Of a stretch of DNA of 64,000 nt, positions 44,401 to 56,603 are shown piece after piece. The stretch lies in NCBI GenBank assembly GCA_034008185.1, contig CM067109.1:35744885-35808884 (forward strand), written 5' to 3'. The DNA is from Gorsachius magnificus (lineage: Eukaryota > Chordata > Aves > Pelecaniformes > Ardeidae). Made by a program: the position numbers and the translations under genes. How positions within the stretch are numbered: the first letter of the stretch is position 1; each line of letters begins with the position of its first letter. The notes below the pieces were generated by a model. That model had not been told where the DNA came from. It was given only the letters and a program-made list of their open reading frames with translations, and did no database searches.

Positions 44401-46375
44401 GCTGATGGCTGTTAGAGATGGCACTGAATAATCAGAGGAGATAGCAGAGAATGAAGATGACTGAAGATTACTGATAACTGAATGAAAAAAACCTCACGAG
44501 TTTTCATCTGCACAAGGTCAGTTGACAGTTGAATCATCTGTGATGTTCCACAAAGAACCTGGTTAGCAGTTAGTTTTAACAGAAAAGCTATGTGCAAATA
44601 AAATCTCCAGGTTTGTTAATCTTAGGCAGTCAGCTTTCAATGGCTAAGGGAGCCAAATGTCACAGAGGGCTGTGATGATAAAATGATGATTTAGGGAGAG
44701 GTCCTTCATTCATTGAGCTTAATCCTTCTACCCCACAAGTCAATTTGCTTTGTTACTGATTTTAACATTGCAAGACTACACCCCTTAAAAATTGTAATGC
44801 AAACTACCTGAAAAGAAGGGATCTGAGGTGACATCCCATTGCCATGAAATAAAATAAAAATTTCAGAAAACTGATGAGTTTTGGTCATCAAAATGCAAAC
44901 TGTATGTGGATTGCAAACTACTGTTTATGAGAGATGAGGATGACCCTTCTATCCCCAGTCCTGTCAGTTTCATATGCAAGCATATCACGTATCATGACAT
45001 AATGTAAGTGTTGCCTTGTATTCTTAATGGAAAAAATTTCATTGAGCAATTACCAGGAAAAGTAAGAGGTGTAAGAGGTGCATACTCGCTGCCTGCAAAT
45101 ATGCACCAGCAGCTGCAAAATTATGTAATGTATTATTAAATGACTTGCTTTTTAGGAGTGGGTGATTTTGTTACTAGGGTGAATTTCATTAGCAGTATTT
45201 GATAGTTTGATCAAAAATTTATTTTTGTTATGATAATGAGTGATATCCAGCATTGGTGTGAATTGCATTAAAAATTGCATACATTAATGAGATCTTTGAT
45301 TGCAACTTGCTCTTCAAACATTTTCTCAAAGGAAGAGAACTTGACAAGATTATTCTTTTGGCGAGAAGTAGGGCTGCTGGAGTTCCCTTATGCAGCATCA
45401 CTGACAGCCGTGAACAGGTGAATCAATATGATCACAGACCTATTAGTTCATGCCATACTTCAGCTACTTTGCAGTGAAGGGAAAAAATAGCAGCAGAAAT
45501 ATTCCCTTGTATGTAAACAAATAGTCTGAAGATCTGACTGACACGCCAGAATACTGGTCCAAAAGGAGCTGAAGTGGAAGAGGGGAGGGAAGGAGGAGAG
45601 AGGTTACTTACCCCAAAGGAGCTGGTTCTCAGCTGGCCGTGGCTTCAGCTTATTGATGGAGAAGGTCTCTGCTGTATTTATTTGGCAAGCCCATTATGCT
45701 AAATTGTTTTCATCCTTTCTCCATTCAATCAGATTTTGCTTTCCCAGGTCTGAGCTGTCTTATTTGCAGGTGGCACCAATAAAACAAACAAACAAAAAAA
45801 ATAAAAGGACAACTTTATTATACTACAATGCACAAGTGTACAGGAAAGTACCGTGTTCCCTGCTTCCAGGAGTCAGTAGTTGCTGCTCTGTACAGTTTAG
45901 GATGTCTGGCTCCTCAGCATTTCTGCCAGACTAGGATAGGCCTGCATGCAGGACAATAGCTTGTCTACAGTCCTGTCCCCGCTAACTGCAAGATTTCTCT
46001 ACAGACAGTTGCAAGGTGATGTCTTCCCTGCTGGCTGGTTGGCAAAGGGCAAATGCAAACAGCAGGAGGTGAACAATCTGCCATGCAGCCTGCATGTTGT
46101 AGTCTCTGCCATCACATATTTTGTGCCTAGCTTGACACGGAGATGGACTTTATTGTGCTTTCTTGCAAAATAATTGCACAAACCCCACATTTTCAATTTC
46201 AGGAAAGTTTTATGTAGGAGTCCTGAAATTTAGTTTCACAGGTTTCTTTGGTTCTTTTTTTTTTTCTTTATTAATAGATTTTTGCAAATGTTTCAAGTCA
46301 AAATTGTTGACCTAGAAGTTCTACTTAGCAGTTTCTGAAAATGTACAAATGGTAAAGATTAATCATGGACTACTG

Positions 46376-47095
46376 GAGAGATCTAGTTGGGAATGAACCT
46401 CTGGTGGTGTCTGGTCCAACCCCCTGCTCCATGCAGGATACACCCATCAAGTTGCTCAGCACTTTGTATAGGCAAATTTAGAAAACTTGTGAGGATGGAG
46501 ACCTCCTGACCTGTCTGAGCCTAGTCCCAGGGACGCACCACACTCACGGGGAAGAAGCTTTTCTGGTGGGAACTCTCTTTGTTGCAGCCTGTGCTTGTTG
46601 ACTCACTGAGAAACTTCCATCTTCTCTGTAACTCTCCCATTTAGACAATGGATGACTGCAACCTCCATGTCACCTTTTCTTCTCCAGACTGAACAGACAC
46701 AGGCCCCTCAGACTATCCAGTACATCATGTGCTCTTGCACCCAGACCATGTTTAGTAGCCCCTGCTCTGGACTTGCTCCTGTTGGCTTCTCTTTTTTATG
46801 GGGGGCCTTCATACCAGTTACAGTTACAGATACAGATGCAGCCTCACCAATGCTCTGTAGAGGAAGTTGTCACCTCCAGCTGCTGGCTACACTTTTGCTA
46901 TGCAGCCCTGGCTGCAGTAGGCCTTCATGGGCAGGCTGTTGAATCATGTTCTGTGTCTTGTCTGCCACAGTTCCTTTTCTGGCCAGTCGTGCCCCAGCTT
47001 GCACTGCCACCTGGGTTTATTCCATCCCAAGGGCAGAAGCTTTCTATTTGCTTTGGTTGAATTCCATTAGGCTGCTATCCATAACTTCCAGGTCA
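46376..47095 (-). mobile_element. Old CR1-like LINE, antisense
   Basis: Diverged antisense CR1. From its 3' end at about 46376 it shows 'cctctggtggtgtctggtccaaccccctgctcc', then 'aagttgctcagcactttgt', 'agacctcctgacctgtctgagcc', the 'cttctccagactgaacagacacagg' block, and 'ctcaccaatgctctgtagagg'. It ends near 'tgctttggttgaattccattagg', a block of the coding end and 3' UTR in reverse. The frames 46652-46942 and 46946-47278 overlap this element and are not genes. Confidence 0.85.
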
Positions 47096-48296
47096 CATTC
47101 TTTTTCACTCACCTTCACAGTGTGGGCTCCCAAAAGGCTGACCTCTCATGATATAGAGGAGATGTTTCTTGGTTTTTTTGTGGAATTATGGTTAAACATC
47201 ATATCAATGAGTATGTACTACCCAGACCTGAGTATCTACATAGGTTCTTATGAGGGAAACAACAGCTGTCTGTCATGAATACATGGCTTGTAGCTGTTTG
47301 TTTACATTATATGCATTTTCTTTCTGTTTTAAAAAGGGCATATGTCCTTGCCCTTTCTGCATTAAAGTGCATTTGGCAGATTGTTCTCCAGTTCTTGCTC
47401 TACTCCTGAAATTAGCTGCATCTGTGATTCCATTCATTTATCTGCACGCTTTTAAGGCCAAGCTAATTCATAGTGAACTGAAGGAAGGGAACAATACACC
47501 TGTCCTCATAATAAAGTATTTAAAGCTGCCACCCTTGTTTAAAGGAAATGCTTTAGAGACCAATTATGATTCGAAAGAGATTTTTTCCTCTAAAAAATTG
47601 ATATTTAAAGCAATATTTTAGACATGTAGAGCTATAATTACAGTGCCTGCAGTGGTTTCCACTCACCAGAAAGGGTCACTTCATCAGAGAATTGTTGAAC
47701 ATATGTGAAAGATACAAGTTTAATTGTGTTACAGGCACTTCCAGAGGGAATGCTGCATGTGCTAACTAGAAAATAGCAGATTTTAGAGAAGCCACTTTTA
47801 ACATGGCATGATTTGTTTTCCCACCATAGCTTTCTGTGTCACCTTAAACTGGGTTTCTTTGCTGGCATAGACCAACTGCAGTTTTAACACTATTGTCTTT
47901 GTCCCTGGACACATCTGGAAGAAACAATGGCTTGGAGCCAGAAAGTAAGGGAGTGGGACATCAAACAAGCTGTAAAAACCCTCTAGGCCTCATTTAACAT
48001 CTTGAAGTGTAGGAGCTGTCCTTTGCTCTTGTTTTGTCCTGGCTAAACTCTATACTCTTAAAATAGCCTGTATGACATACTAAAGATAGCAGACACTGAA
48101 GGGTCACTGCTGGGAAGAGATGAGGTCAGCTCTACCACCTATACTACCTATACTCTATGGCAGTGTGTGTGCTACCCACCAGAGTAGCATTATGTTGGAT
48201 GGGTTGCTTTTGCAGGAGCTGAAAGGGCAGTTACCATGCCAGTCTTCTCATCCCTGTGTAATCCTGAGCCTTCCCTCAAAAAGGCAGCATGCTGTG

Positions 48297-48313
48297 CAGG
48301 CAGGCAGGCAGGT
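48297..48313. repeat. Short CAGG microsatellite
   Basis: About four CAGG units in the last SHB intron. A related purine/pyrimidine patch (gggct and cacct repeats) follows near 48548-48590. Confidence 0.7.
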
Positions 48314-49056
48314 CATCTAGGAATTGAACACTTCTGGTGTGGAAGTCACAGGCTGGTTTCTGCCTGTAGAAGGGCTGCAAGATAGCAGCGTTTGTGCAGT
48401 ACAGTGCAGGTGAAAGTCGTTATGCCATTAATCTTCACAATGGACTCACATGAGAAAGTTTTCCCTGCTGAAGGCACCAGTTCCTGTGCATAGCCATGTA
48501 CTGGGCAGTTGCTGTCAGGGTGGGATGGGTCTCCACAGGACAGGACAGGGCTGGGCTGGGCTGGCCTCACCTCGTCTCACCTCACCTGAGTGAGGCTCAT
48601 AGCCTGCCTATGAAGAAAGCCTCAGAGCTCTGACAGGCCAAAACCAATGGTACCTTTTGGTCCAGAAATTAACGATAAGCTGTAGTGAGAAGTAAATGTT
48701 CACAGGACCATATTGTGGGGCAAACAAGAAAGGGGTTGTCCTCTGGTATGCCCCTGCATCAATTCCAGGGTAAGACAGTCTTGCATCTGGATCCAGAGAG
48801 CACAGGTGGTGAAAACAAAATACTAGCTTAGGTTGCCTTCGTGTTGGACCTAGGGGTTGTGCATGGGGGTTTACAGCTAGCAGTCACTGTCTATCAGAGT
48901 CTGGCCACTGTTTTGGCCTGTCACTCAGCAACTGGTTGCATTTCATTCTCCTACTATTCCCCTACATCATGAAGGAGAGCCTGCTGTGGTGCTGCTCCCC
49001 TCTTCCCTATGCACAAGCAGGAACTAAAGCTTTGCTTTGCTTTCCTTTCCTTGCAG

Positions 49057-49240
49057 GAGCAGTCAAGGTTTTATGCACATGAAACTGACGAAAACCAAAG
49101 AGAAATACATCCTGGGTCAGAACAGTCCTCCCTTCGACAGTGTTCCTGAAGTCATCCACTACTACACCACAAAAAAGCTGCCTATCAAAGGAGCAGAACA
49201 CTTGTCACTGCTCTACCCTGTGGCTGTGCGGACCCTCTGA
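49057..49240 (+). CDS. SHB: SHB terminal coding exon (SH2 domain, C-terminal half)
   Basis: Last coding exon. It encodes SSQGFMHMKLTKTKEKYILG, then NSPPFDSVPEVIHYYTTKKL, PIKGAEHLSLLYPVAVRTL and a TGA stop at 49238-49240. It completes the SH2 domain (the central strands, the helix with SVPEVIHYY, and the YPV end) and gives the exact SHB C-terminus. The acceptor is ttccttgcag|gagc, with G completing a Lys codon begun in the previous exon. The 184 coding nt agree with phase. No truncation or frameshift is seen, so the gene looks functional over the part visible here. Confidence 0.97.
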
Positions 49241-51655
49241 TAACCCAGTCTCACTCCTTCCTGTGGATGGGAGGTGAGAGGTAAGCTGGGTTGTGCAGAA
49301 TTCAATGCTGAAATTCAGTGCTTGAGCCTGTGATGGAGAGTGGCAGCCTTTAGTCTTGGGAATGTAGGTACTCTGCAGAGTTGTGTATGGGACTGTGTGT
49401 ATGGTACTCTTATGCTGCAGCATGCCTCTAGAACTGTGCTTCTACATAAGAGGAAGAAATCTTATTTCAGTGCAAGAAGAACAGATAAACTTCCCAGGGC
49501 TTCTCTATGAATGAAAGTACTTCCCAACAAAAGTTCTTCCTCCATATTTTGAGCAGAATCAACAAATTCTTCTGAGCAGTAAAACACCAGCAACTTTTAT
49601 TCTCTTACTACCCTGAGAAACTTCTCCATGTGAAAGAGTAACCTGACTGAGGGACCCTAGAGTGTTCTTGGTGGACCTGAGAAGGAGCTGCTTAGCAGGC
49701 AAGTTCCTGTGCTCTGGTCACTTAGCTTGGTGGGGTTTGGGTTTTTAATGCAGTTTCTTGGGGTAGTCAAATGTTGAATTCCTGTTAGGCACAAAATCTT
49801 AAAATAATTTTGTGAGAGTGAATCATGGTTGATTATTTATAAATAGAGAATGTAATTAAAATGTAGTTTATTACATATTTTATCCTTTTTGGTACAATGA
49901 TTTCCTAAGGGTTACTGTCTTCATTTGCAAGTTTCATTCATAGATACAGACAGCTAATTCTGTCTGGGGCAGTTATACCATAATGTTTTAAGTAGTTGAG
50001 AATAAGTTGTTTTAATGTGTGGGTTAGTATTTTTGCATGAGGGTGGTCAAAGGCTTTTATAAAGCTTTAGTAGGCAAAATCTTCACTTACTCATTCATCT
50101 GGATCAAACAGTTGTCCCACTGAGGTAGCAGACTAAGAAGTGTGTGTCACACTGCCTTTCCATAAGATGACTTTTGTATCTGTGTAAATGAGAACTGCAG
50201 TATGTAGCAGAGCAGAATTTGTTTTTCTGGTGTACCAAGGCATGCTTAAAACATGGTCCCTTGACACATACCTTCTGGACAGTGTTCATTTTCACCATGA
50301 GCAGAAGCTTCCTGCTGTATTTCAGTCACTGTCAGCCAGAAGTGCTGCAGAAGCTGCTCTGTACCTTAGTCCTGCCAGCCCAGTTCCCATCCGCTTTAGA
50401 GAGATTCTCTACATGCTCTGTGTGGTTGTTGAATGGGATAAGTGAAAAAAATATAATTGTGCCGAAATTGGAACTGGGGATTTGATAGCCTGGTCATCCT
50501 CACTGCGTGCCATCTCCCACCGATGTCTAGAATATTGTGTGTTAACCTGTCAGCTGTTGTAGTAGTAAACTGATTATATGCAGTTTATGTGTTTTACAGA
50601 CTGCAATAGGACTGTGAAAGTGTGTGTTATTTAATTCAGCTTTCTTACCTACTATTCCCTTTTATGTATGTTTAGAAAGAAGTGCAAATATAAAATTGTG
50701 ATGGAACAACCACTTACTGCCTGTAAAAGTAGTGCTTCATTGTATTGTCTAATCTGATAAGAACCTCAAGGATGTCCCATATAACGTTATCAGTGATGAA
50801 TGTTCTGCTTCCTTTTTAAGCCTGCCTTGTTCTTTATATGACAGCCAACACAGTTTGAACAGGGGTGGATCACACATATGTGAGGAGCCCAGTGTCATTC
50901 TGTGCAGCAACAGTAGTGGGTCAAGCTGTCCCTATCTCACACAGAATCTGAAGCTACATTGGAGTAGGTTCTTACTGGTTTTGTGAGAGAAGGGTGACAC
51001 AATGGAGTAGAGACAACATTCCTCTCCAATTGAAACCAAACATCCCCTTTTTCATGTACTCACCTACATGCACCTTTTATTTCCCTGAAGTCTTTGTAGA
51101 ACTCTTCATTCTCCTCTGAACATCACCCAGTTGGCAAGAGCACTTTTAAGTTAGCATATTCTTCTCGCCAGCGTAGGAGTTCATGAAGGTGGCAGTGTTC
51201 ACAGTAATTAGGAATCAGATGGCCTTTGTGGGCTCTGGCGACTCTGTCGTGCCCCTTGGGACAGAAATATGTCATATTTCTTCTTTTGCATGTTGAAGTG
51301 CATTTTTGAGAATCTGGCATTGTTGCTGTTCTATGGCCTGTTTTTATTCTGCTGTAATGGAAAAATAAGCCCCTACTCTCTCTAACAGCAATTACCAGAA
51401 GAAACCAACATTATTGTTAACCAAGGCCTTGCCAGGCTTCCTTTAGCACGTTGTCTTTAGCTCATGGAGATGACTGTTGTACCAAATCTTTCTCGTCATG
51501 GGCCTGACTGAAAGTCAGTTGAAGCCAGCAGGTGCCACTTTATTGCTGTCTGCAGATTTTGGTATGGGAAGGTTTTTTTGATTATTTTTTTAAAGACTTT
51601 TAGAAAGTACTCAGTAATTGCAGAATAAATAAAACCAGGATTTTGTTTGCACTGT
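49241..51655 (+). other. SHB: SHB 3' untranslated region (predicted)
   Basis: Sequence after the stop codon up to the first good polyadenylation signal. It is AT-rich with several ATTTA-like stretches (for example near 49830-49880). A weak ATTAAA variant near 49855 might be an earlier site. No splice signal or coding exon is evident. The 3' end is inferred from the signals at 51624-51633 and needs transcript evidence. Confidence 0.6.
51624..51633 (+). promoter_or_regulatory. SHB: Overlapping AATAAA polyadenylation signals
   Basis: Two overlapping AATAAA hexamers (51624-51629 and 51628-51633) are followed by a T/G-rich stretch, 'ttttgtttgcactgtaatgttgtctttgttt', at about 51640-51670. That arrangement fits a cleavage site near 51645-51655 for SHB. 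Confidence 0.65.
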
Positions 51656-53519
51656 AATGTTGTCTTTGTTTATTTAAGTGAATGTATGATATTTTTCCAG
51701 TGAAAGAATATTCTTCCCAGACTTTTTAATGTACAGTGAAAATACGTGTATTGCAGTGTGTAGTATTGCATATAGGTGGAAGATCTCGTAGTGATCATGC
51801 CTATACAGCACATTAAAAGTTTATTTAAAAAAAATTATAAACTTCTCCCTTTTCTTCCTCTAATTGTCAAAGCGTACTCAGATTGTCTTGAACAGCTAAT
51901 AGTTGAAGCAGCCTTTCAGAGCAACTTGCGTTTGTGTTTTAACTATGTAGTGAAAGTAATCATCAGGCTATAATCTGGTTTGGAGTCTGAAAAATCATAT
52001 GGCTCAGTTCTGCCCTAAGTAATTCTCTTGACAATGTGCACCTTTACAAGGGCTGTGCCAAAACAACACAGGTGCGTGTGTGAAAGACATTGCTGTGCAA
52101 TTGCTCAAGGTTATTGCTGTTTACAGCATTAACACTGGTGAATAACTTTTTGCAGCCTTTATAAGAGGTGTTAATTAGGCTTCTATTTTGATGAGTATTT
52201 CACAGCGTGATGGAAGCTCCCAAGCTGTGATCATCTGTATGATAGGTAGGAGAGTTTTCGTGGCCAAGATTACATCTCACAGCTCCTTCCATAATTGGAA
52301 AAATCATTAAGGTTTGTGGAAGTACAGTCATCACTTCGGGTTCTGTACTTGATGATGGTATATTCTCTGACTCTGAAATTAAGTCTTTAGAGCCAGGATG
52401 CAAAGTGCAGGGCTCTCCTAAGTGCAAAGGTACAAAACACATATTTCCAGCTTCTCAAAGAACATGGCCTGAGTCTATGCTCTGAGGAAAGCCAGCTGCT
52501 GCTTGGAGCACTTATGTGCTTCTCCTAGCCATCGCAATGAGGTTCAGGATTTGCCCTATCTCTTGCTGTCATGGCTCAAGTTGGCAACACAAACACTGCG
52601 TGGTAATGTTGGTGGAGGCTGCAAATGCCATCTTTCATCCAGGTTCTGATTCCATATTCACCCTACTGCACTGCTAAGCTACACTCTGGGGTGCTCAGTT
52701 GGTCCTCTGCTGCTGTTAGTTATTCATGCTGTCCTCAGGCGGTACCTAGGGTTGTGTCTGAGCAGAACAAACAAAGTCTTAACACTCGTTTAAATAAATA
52801 AATAAAATCCATCCAACACACTGCTGTCCTAGCTCCTTGGAGAGGAGGAAAAACATAACAGAATTGAAACAGGCCTGTGTGCACTCCTGGTCTGAGACGG
52901 GGAGAAGGGAATGAACAGTGGAGAGTCAACTGGGTTTTGTGCATTCTTTCCTTTTTAATGATCTGCAATGATCCCACATAAAACACTGCGAATTGGTTCT
53001 TTGTATTGCTTCTTGGTGGAGTCCCCAGTAAGAAGGGAAGAAGAAAGGAAGGAAATGGCAGCAGCCAAAAGTTGTTGGTCTGAAATGAATCAAATGAAGC
53101 CCTGCTGAAAAAGGATTTTCATAGATTGCAAGGGATGACCATGTACAATCCCATTTTCTGCAGCATGTTATTGCCTGTCCCAAGCCTTGAGCTTACTCTG
53201 AGAATCATGTACCCACAATTCAGAGTTGCTGTGTTGACCTCAGTGCTCTGGACCTTGTTGTTAGTTTGGCTCTGACAGTCTGGCAGAGAATGCAACATTT
53301 TGTTTTTCCTATGCTACTACTGCAGGTATCCTACGCTGATACTGCAGGTATCAACACTTAACTGTTACCTGTATCCAGTGCAATGTCACAGTAATACTAA
53401 TCCCCAAACCAAGTTTAGAAAGAAAACTGAGCCCTGCAAAGCTGCAATTAAGCTACTGTATTTGTGTCTTGGAACTATCAGCAGCAATAAATGCAATCCA
53501 GGTACCCTGAAAGCCGACA
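51656..53519. other. Intergenic sequence, nothing recognised
   Basis: Sequence between the predicted SHB 3' end and the retroviral cluster. It contains short open frames on both strands (for example minus 52200-52442) without recognisable similarity, and a short direct repeat near 53320-53353 (the 'tactgcaggtatc' unit twice). I cannot say whether the last part belongs to the adjacent retroviral element. Confidence 0.6.
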
Positions 53520-55330
53520 AGGATAGGTGAGTAATTGCAGGGTTTCGTTTAAGAGACATGCTCCAGCTGCAGTAGGAGTTGGAGGCAGTAGCAAAATGGT
53601 ATGCCAGCACTGACATAGCCAACACGTTCTTTTCTATTCCCATAATAGAAGGGCATAGACTTCAGTTTGCTTTCACCTAGAAAGGAATCCAGTGTACCTG
53701 GAATCGATTTCACAAGCACTGAAAGCATAGTGTTGCCATTTGCCATGGATTGATTCAAGAAACCTTAGGAATGGGCACTGTGCCATGAACAACAGCAGTA
53801 CACTGATGACATCATACTCTGGGGACAAACAAAATATTACATATTTGAAAAAAGATTAAGCTGTCATTAAAATCCTGCTGAAAGCAAGGTGTGCCATCAA
53901 GAAGTCTGAAGTCCAATACAGAAACACAATTACTAGGGGTAAAATGGATGGATGGAAGATGGCATACCCAGTGAAGTGGTAGAAAAGATGAGTATGTTTC
54001 CTAAAGCTACTAGCAAAAAGGAAGCTCAAGCATTTCCCTGGAATGGTAGCATTCTGACAAATGCACGTTCCTGGATACAGTCAGCTAGTGACACCACTAT
54101 AAACAGTGGTGTGTGCAAGACTGGTTTATGTGGAGACCCAAGCAACAGTGAGCCTTCCAACATGTGAAACTGGAAGTGGCACAGGAAACAGCTGCAGGCT
54201 CTATACAAACTGATGTTGAGCACAGGATTTCCTATATATCACCTCAGGAGATGTTGTAATCTCCTGAAGTGTGTGGCAAAGAAGCCCTGAGGAATCCAAG
54301 GCTGAACACTGAGATTTTGGAGCTGAAGCCACCAGTGGTCAGAAGGTAATTGCACACCTCAAGAGAATAACACTTTTTCCACCTATGAATGTGTCCAAAC
54401 AGCATCTGAAATACCAGGAACAGAACAACTGCTTACATAAATGCTCCAATTGCCTGTATGGCACTGGATGTTCAAAGACGCAGTGGCACCCATCCATCAC
54501 ACTACTGCCCATACTTGAAACAAGTGGCCTGCCCTGATGACTGGAGAGCACATTTGGGAAATAAAGAGTACCCTGCACAGAAAGCAATAGTATGGAGTAC
54601 CCTCACCCATTATGTGGCTGTATGGAATAGACAATCCAGCCAGTTTTCTGAAGCCAAGGCTATGCAATTAGCTCTAGAAATATCTAACAGGGCAAGTATC
54701 CCACAATTTACGTGGCCTCTTGGTTGATGGGCTATGCTGAGTAGGGATGGATAGAACCACACGAAAAAAAACAAGGATGGGAAGGTTTAGTTGGGGCACC
54801 AAAGGTATGGCACAATTTGCCTGCAGCAAAGATGAGTATTCATGCGTGAGTGTGAGTGTACACATCCCAACCGACTGGGCCACAAAAGAGTGCCAAAACT
54901 CTAAAGCCGCCCAATGTACAAAAGGCAAACATCACAGCCCTGGTTGCAACAATGAACCTAGACTGGCAACACAAAGGACAATTGGTCATGGCCCAGTGGG
55001 CTCATGAGATAGCAGGCCATAGAATCCAAAGATGATACCCGACACTGGGCCAGAGAATGAAGGACAGATCTTCCACTAGCAATGACTACCCAGGTCATTC
55101 TGGACTGTGAAGTATGTGCTATAGTAAAGGAAGCCAGGCAGAGGAAATTACTTGTTGCCTACATCTGAAAGAATATGTAGAAATTTGGTGAAGCACTGCT
55201 GTTATATCCCCTGCCGTCTATGGGTCTTGGGATAGGGTGAAACAGAACACTTCATCTCCTGCAAAGACAGCAGACACCACCCTGGGCTGTACAGGAGTGA
55301 AGTAGGAGAAAGGGACATGATCGAGTTAGA
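53520..55330 (+). pseudogene. Endogenous retrovirus pol fragment (RT, RNase H, integrase), broken
   Basis: Fossil pol region in + orientation, readable only by changing frame. Near 53610-53645 it encodes TDIANTFFSIPI, the reverse-transcriptase block with the first catalytic aspartate. Near 53735-53760 is CHGLIQ, and at about 53786-53820 QYTDDIILWG, the RT active-site motif with its usual second residue (I, V or M) replaced by T. An RNase H-like segment, SSQFSEAKAMQLALE, lies at 54611-54655. AQWAHEIAGH at 54991-55020, followed by VILDCEVCA near 55093, is the integrase HHCC zinc-binding motif. Several in-frame stops and frameshifts interrupt it. The integrase core, and env if present, are not clearly visible; the fragment fades out before 55400. 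No 5' LTR was recognised upstream. Related to the minus-strand copy at 59150-59620. Confidence 0.85.
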
Positions 55331-55659
55331 CTATTACAATGCCAGGGAAGACATTTTTACCTCAAGAGGTTTAAGGGAGTAACACTTGTCACAAGAGAGC
55401 CTATTTGATAGCTTCCTTATGGGAACAGAATGCTGCATGTCACTAATCTCAGAAGATGAGAGAAGGTGTGCAGAAACAGAACACATACCACCCAAAGGCA
55501 TTTGCAAGAAGGATAACCGGGGAAGTGAGCTAATGAGGGATAATCAATCAGCCTCATGGGCACAATGTTCACATATGGTGTTACAAGGGCTGAGTGGAGA
55601 GGAAGAATCACTTCATTCTCGAATGAATCTGTTGGCTCTACTCTTGGTAAGAGATCCCA
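55331..55659. other. Unassigned stretch within retroviral cluster
   Basis: About 330 bases after the pol fragment, carrying the start of a 170-codon open frame (55386-55898) that runs on into the antisense CR1 piece. It could be decayed retroviral sequence, but no motif supports that. Confidence 0.4.
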
Positions 55660-56022
55660 GAGCACAGCTGGCCTTCGTTACTGCCAAGTGTGCATTGCTA
55701 CCTATGTACAATTGCGTGTCCCACAGATGTCCTTGGTTCCTTTCTGCAAAGCTGCTTTCTGTCCTTTCAGTGCCAATTCTATACTTGTACTCAATCCATT
55801 GCATGCCTTTACTTCACATCTCTCTTTGTTCATGCTCGGCCCATTCCTCCAGACCTTCAATGTCCCTCTTGAATAGCAGCCCTGCCGTCCATACCTAATG
55901 CTCCCTGCCTAGTTTGGTACTTTCTGTGAATTGGCTGCAAGGGCACTGTGCCCATCACCTCCATTGTTAATAATGACACTAAAAGGTGTTGGCCTAATTA
56001 TCAATTCCTAAGGGCACGCCGC
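55660..56022 (-). mobile_element. Old CR1 LINE fragment, antisense
   Basis: Diverged antisense CR1 coding sequence. The right end, 'ggtgttggcctaattatcaattcctaagggcacgccgc', and the blocks before it ('cctgcctagtttggtactttctgtgaattggctgcaagggcactgtgcccatc') match in order the reverse complement of the CR1 segment just before the RT region. It abuts the LTR at 56023 directly, so that LTR seems to have inserted into or beside this fragment. The left boundary is approximate. Confidence 0.6.
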
Positions 56023-56603
56023 TGTGGTGGATTGACCCTGTCTGGGTGCCAGGTGTCACCAAGCTGCTCTATCACTCCCCTTCTCAGCAGGACAGGTGGA
56101 GAGAAAAAAACCTTTGTGGATCAAGACAAAGGCAGTTTAATAACAGCAAAAGCAAAGGCCACACGTGGAAGCAAAAGGAAAATAAAGATTTTATTCTCTA
56201 CTTCCCATTAGCAGGTGAGGTCCAGCTACTTCCTGGGAAGCAGGGCTTCGGTACACAAAGCAGTTGCTCAGGATGACAAACATAAATAATGAATGCCCCC
56301 ACTTCCTCCTCCTTTCCCTTAGCTTTTACTGCTGAACTAACATGGTATGGTATGGAATATCCCTTTGCTCAGTTTTGGTCAGCTGTCCTGGCTATGTCTG
56401 CTTCCAAGGTCTTTCCCACCCCTAGCCTACTGGTGTGGGGGGAATATTGGAGAGACAGCCTTGATGCTGTGTGAGTACTGCTCAGCAGTAGCCAAAATGT
56501 TGATGTTTTATCTATCAACATCTTTCTAGATACCAATACAAAGCACAGCACTATGAGGGCTGCTATGGGGAAGATTAACGCCATCTCAGCCTGACCCAAT
56601 ACA
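56023..56603 (+). mobile_element. Endogenous retrovirus LTR, sense
   Basis: A 581-bp LTR starting TGTGGTGGATTGACCC and ending CCCAATACA. The start (gaccctg.ctgg.tgccaggt...caccaa...ctatcactcccctt) and the final bases match the solo LTR at 40360-41443, so the two are subfamilies of one group. This copy lacks the block of ~50-bp repeats. The bases next to its two ends differ (gccgc and ccatt), so it has no target-site duplication of its own. That fits a 5' LTR whose provirus continues to the right, where a gag remnant follows at 56806. Confidence 0.85.

Noticed and set aside
46652..47278. Consecutive + strand frames of 95-110 codons
   Set aside because: They overlap an antisense CR1 copy; the sequence reads as a LINE remnant on the other strand.
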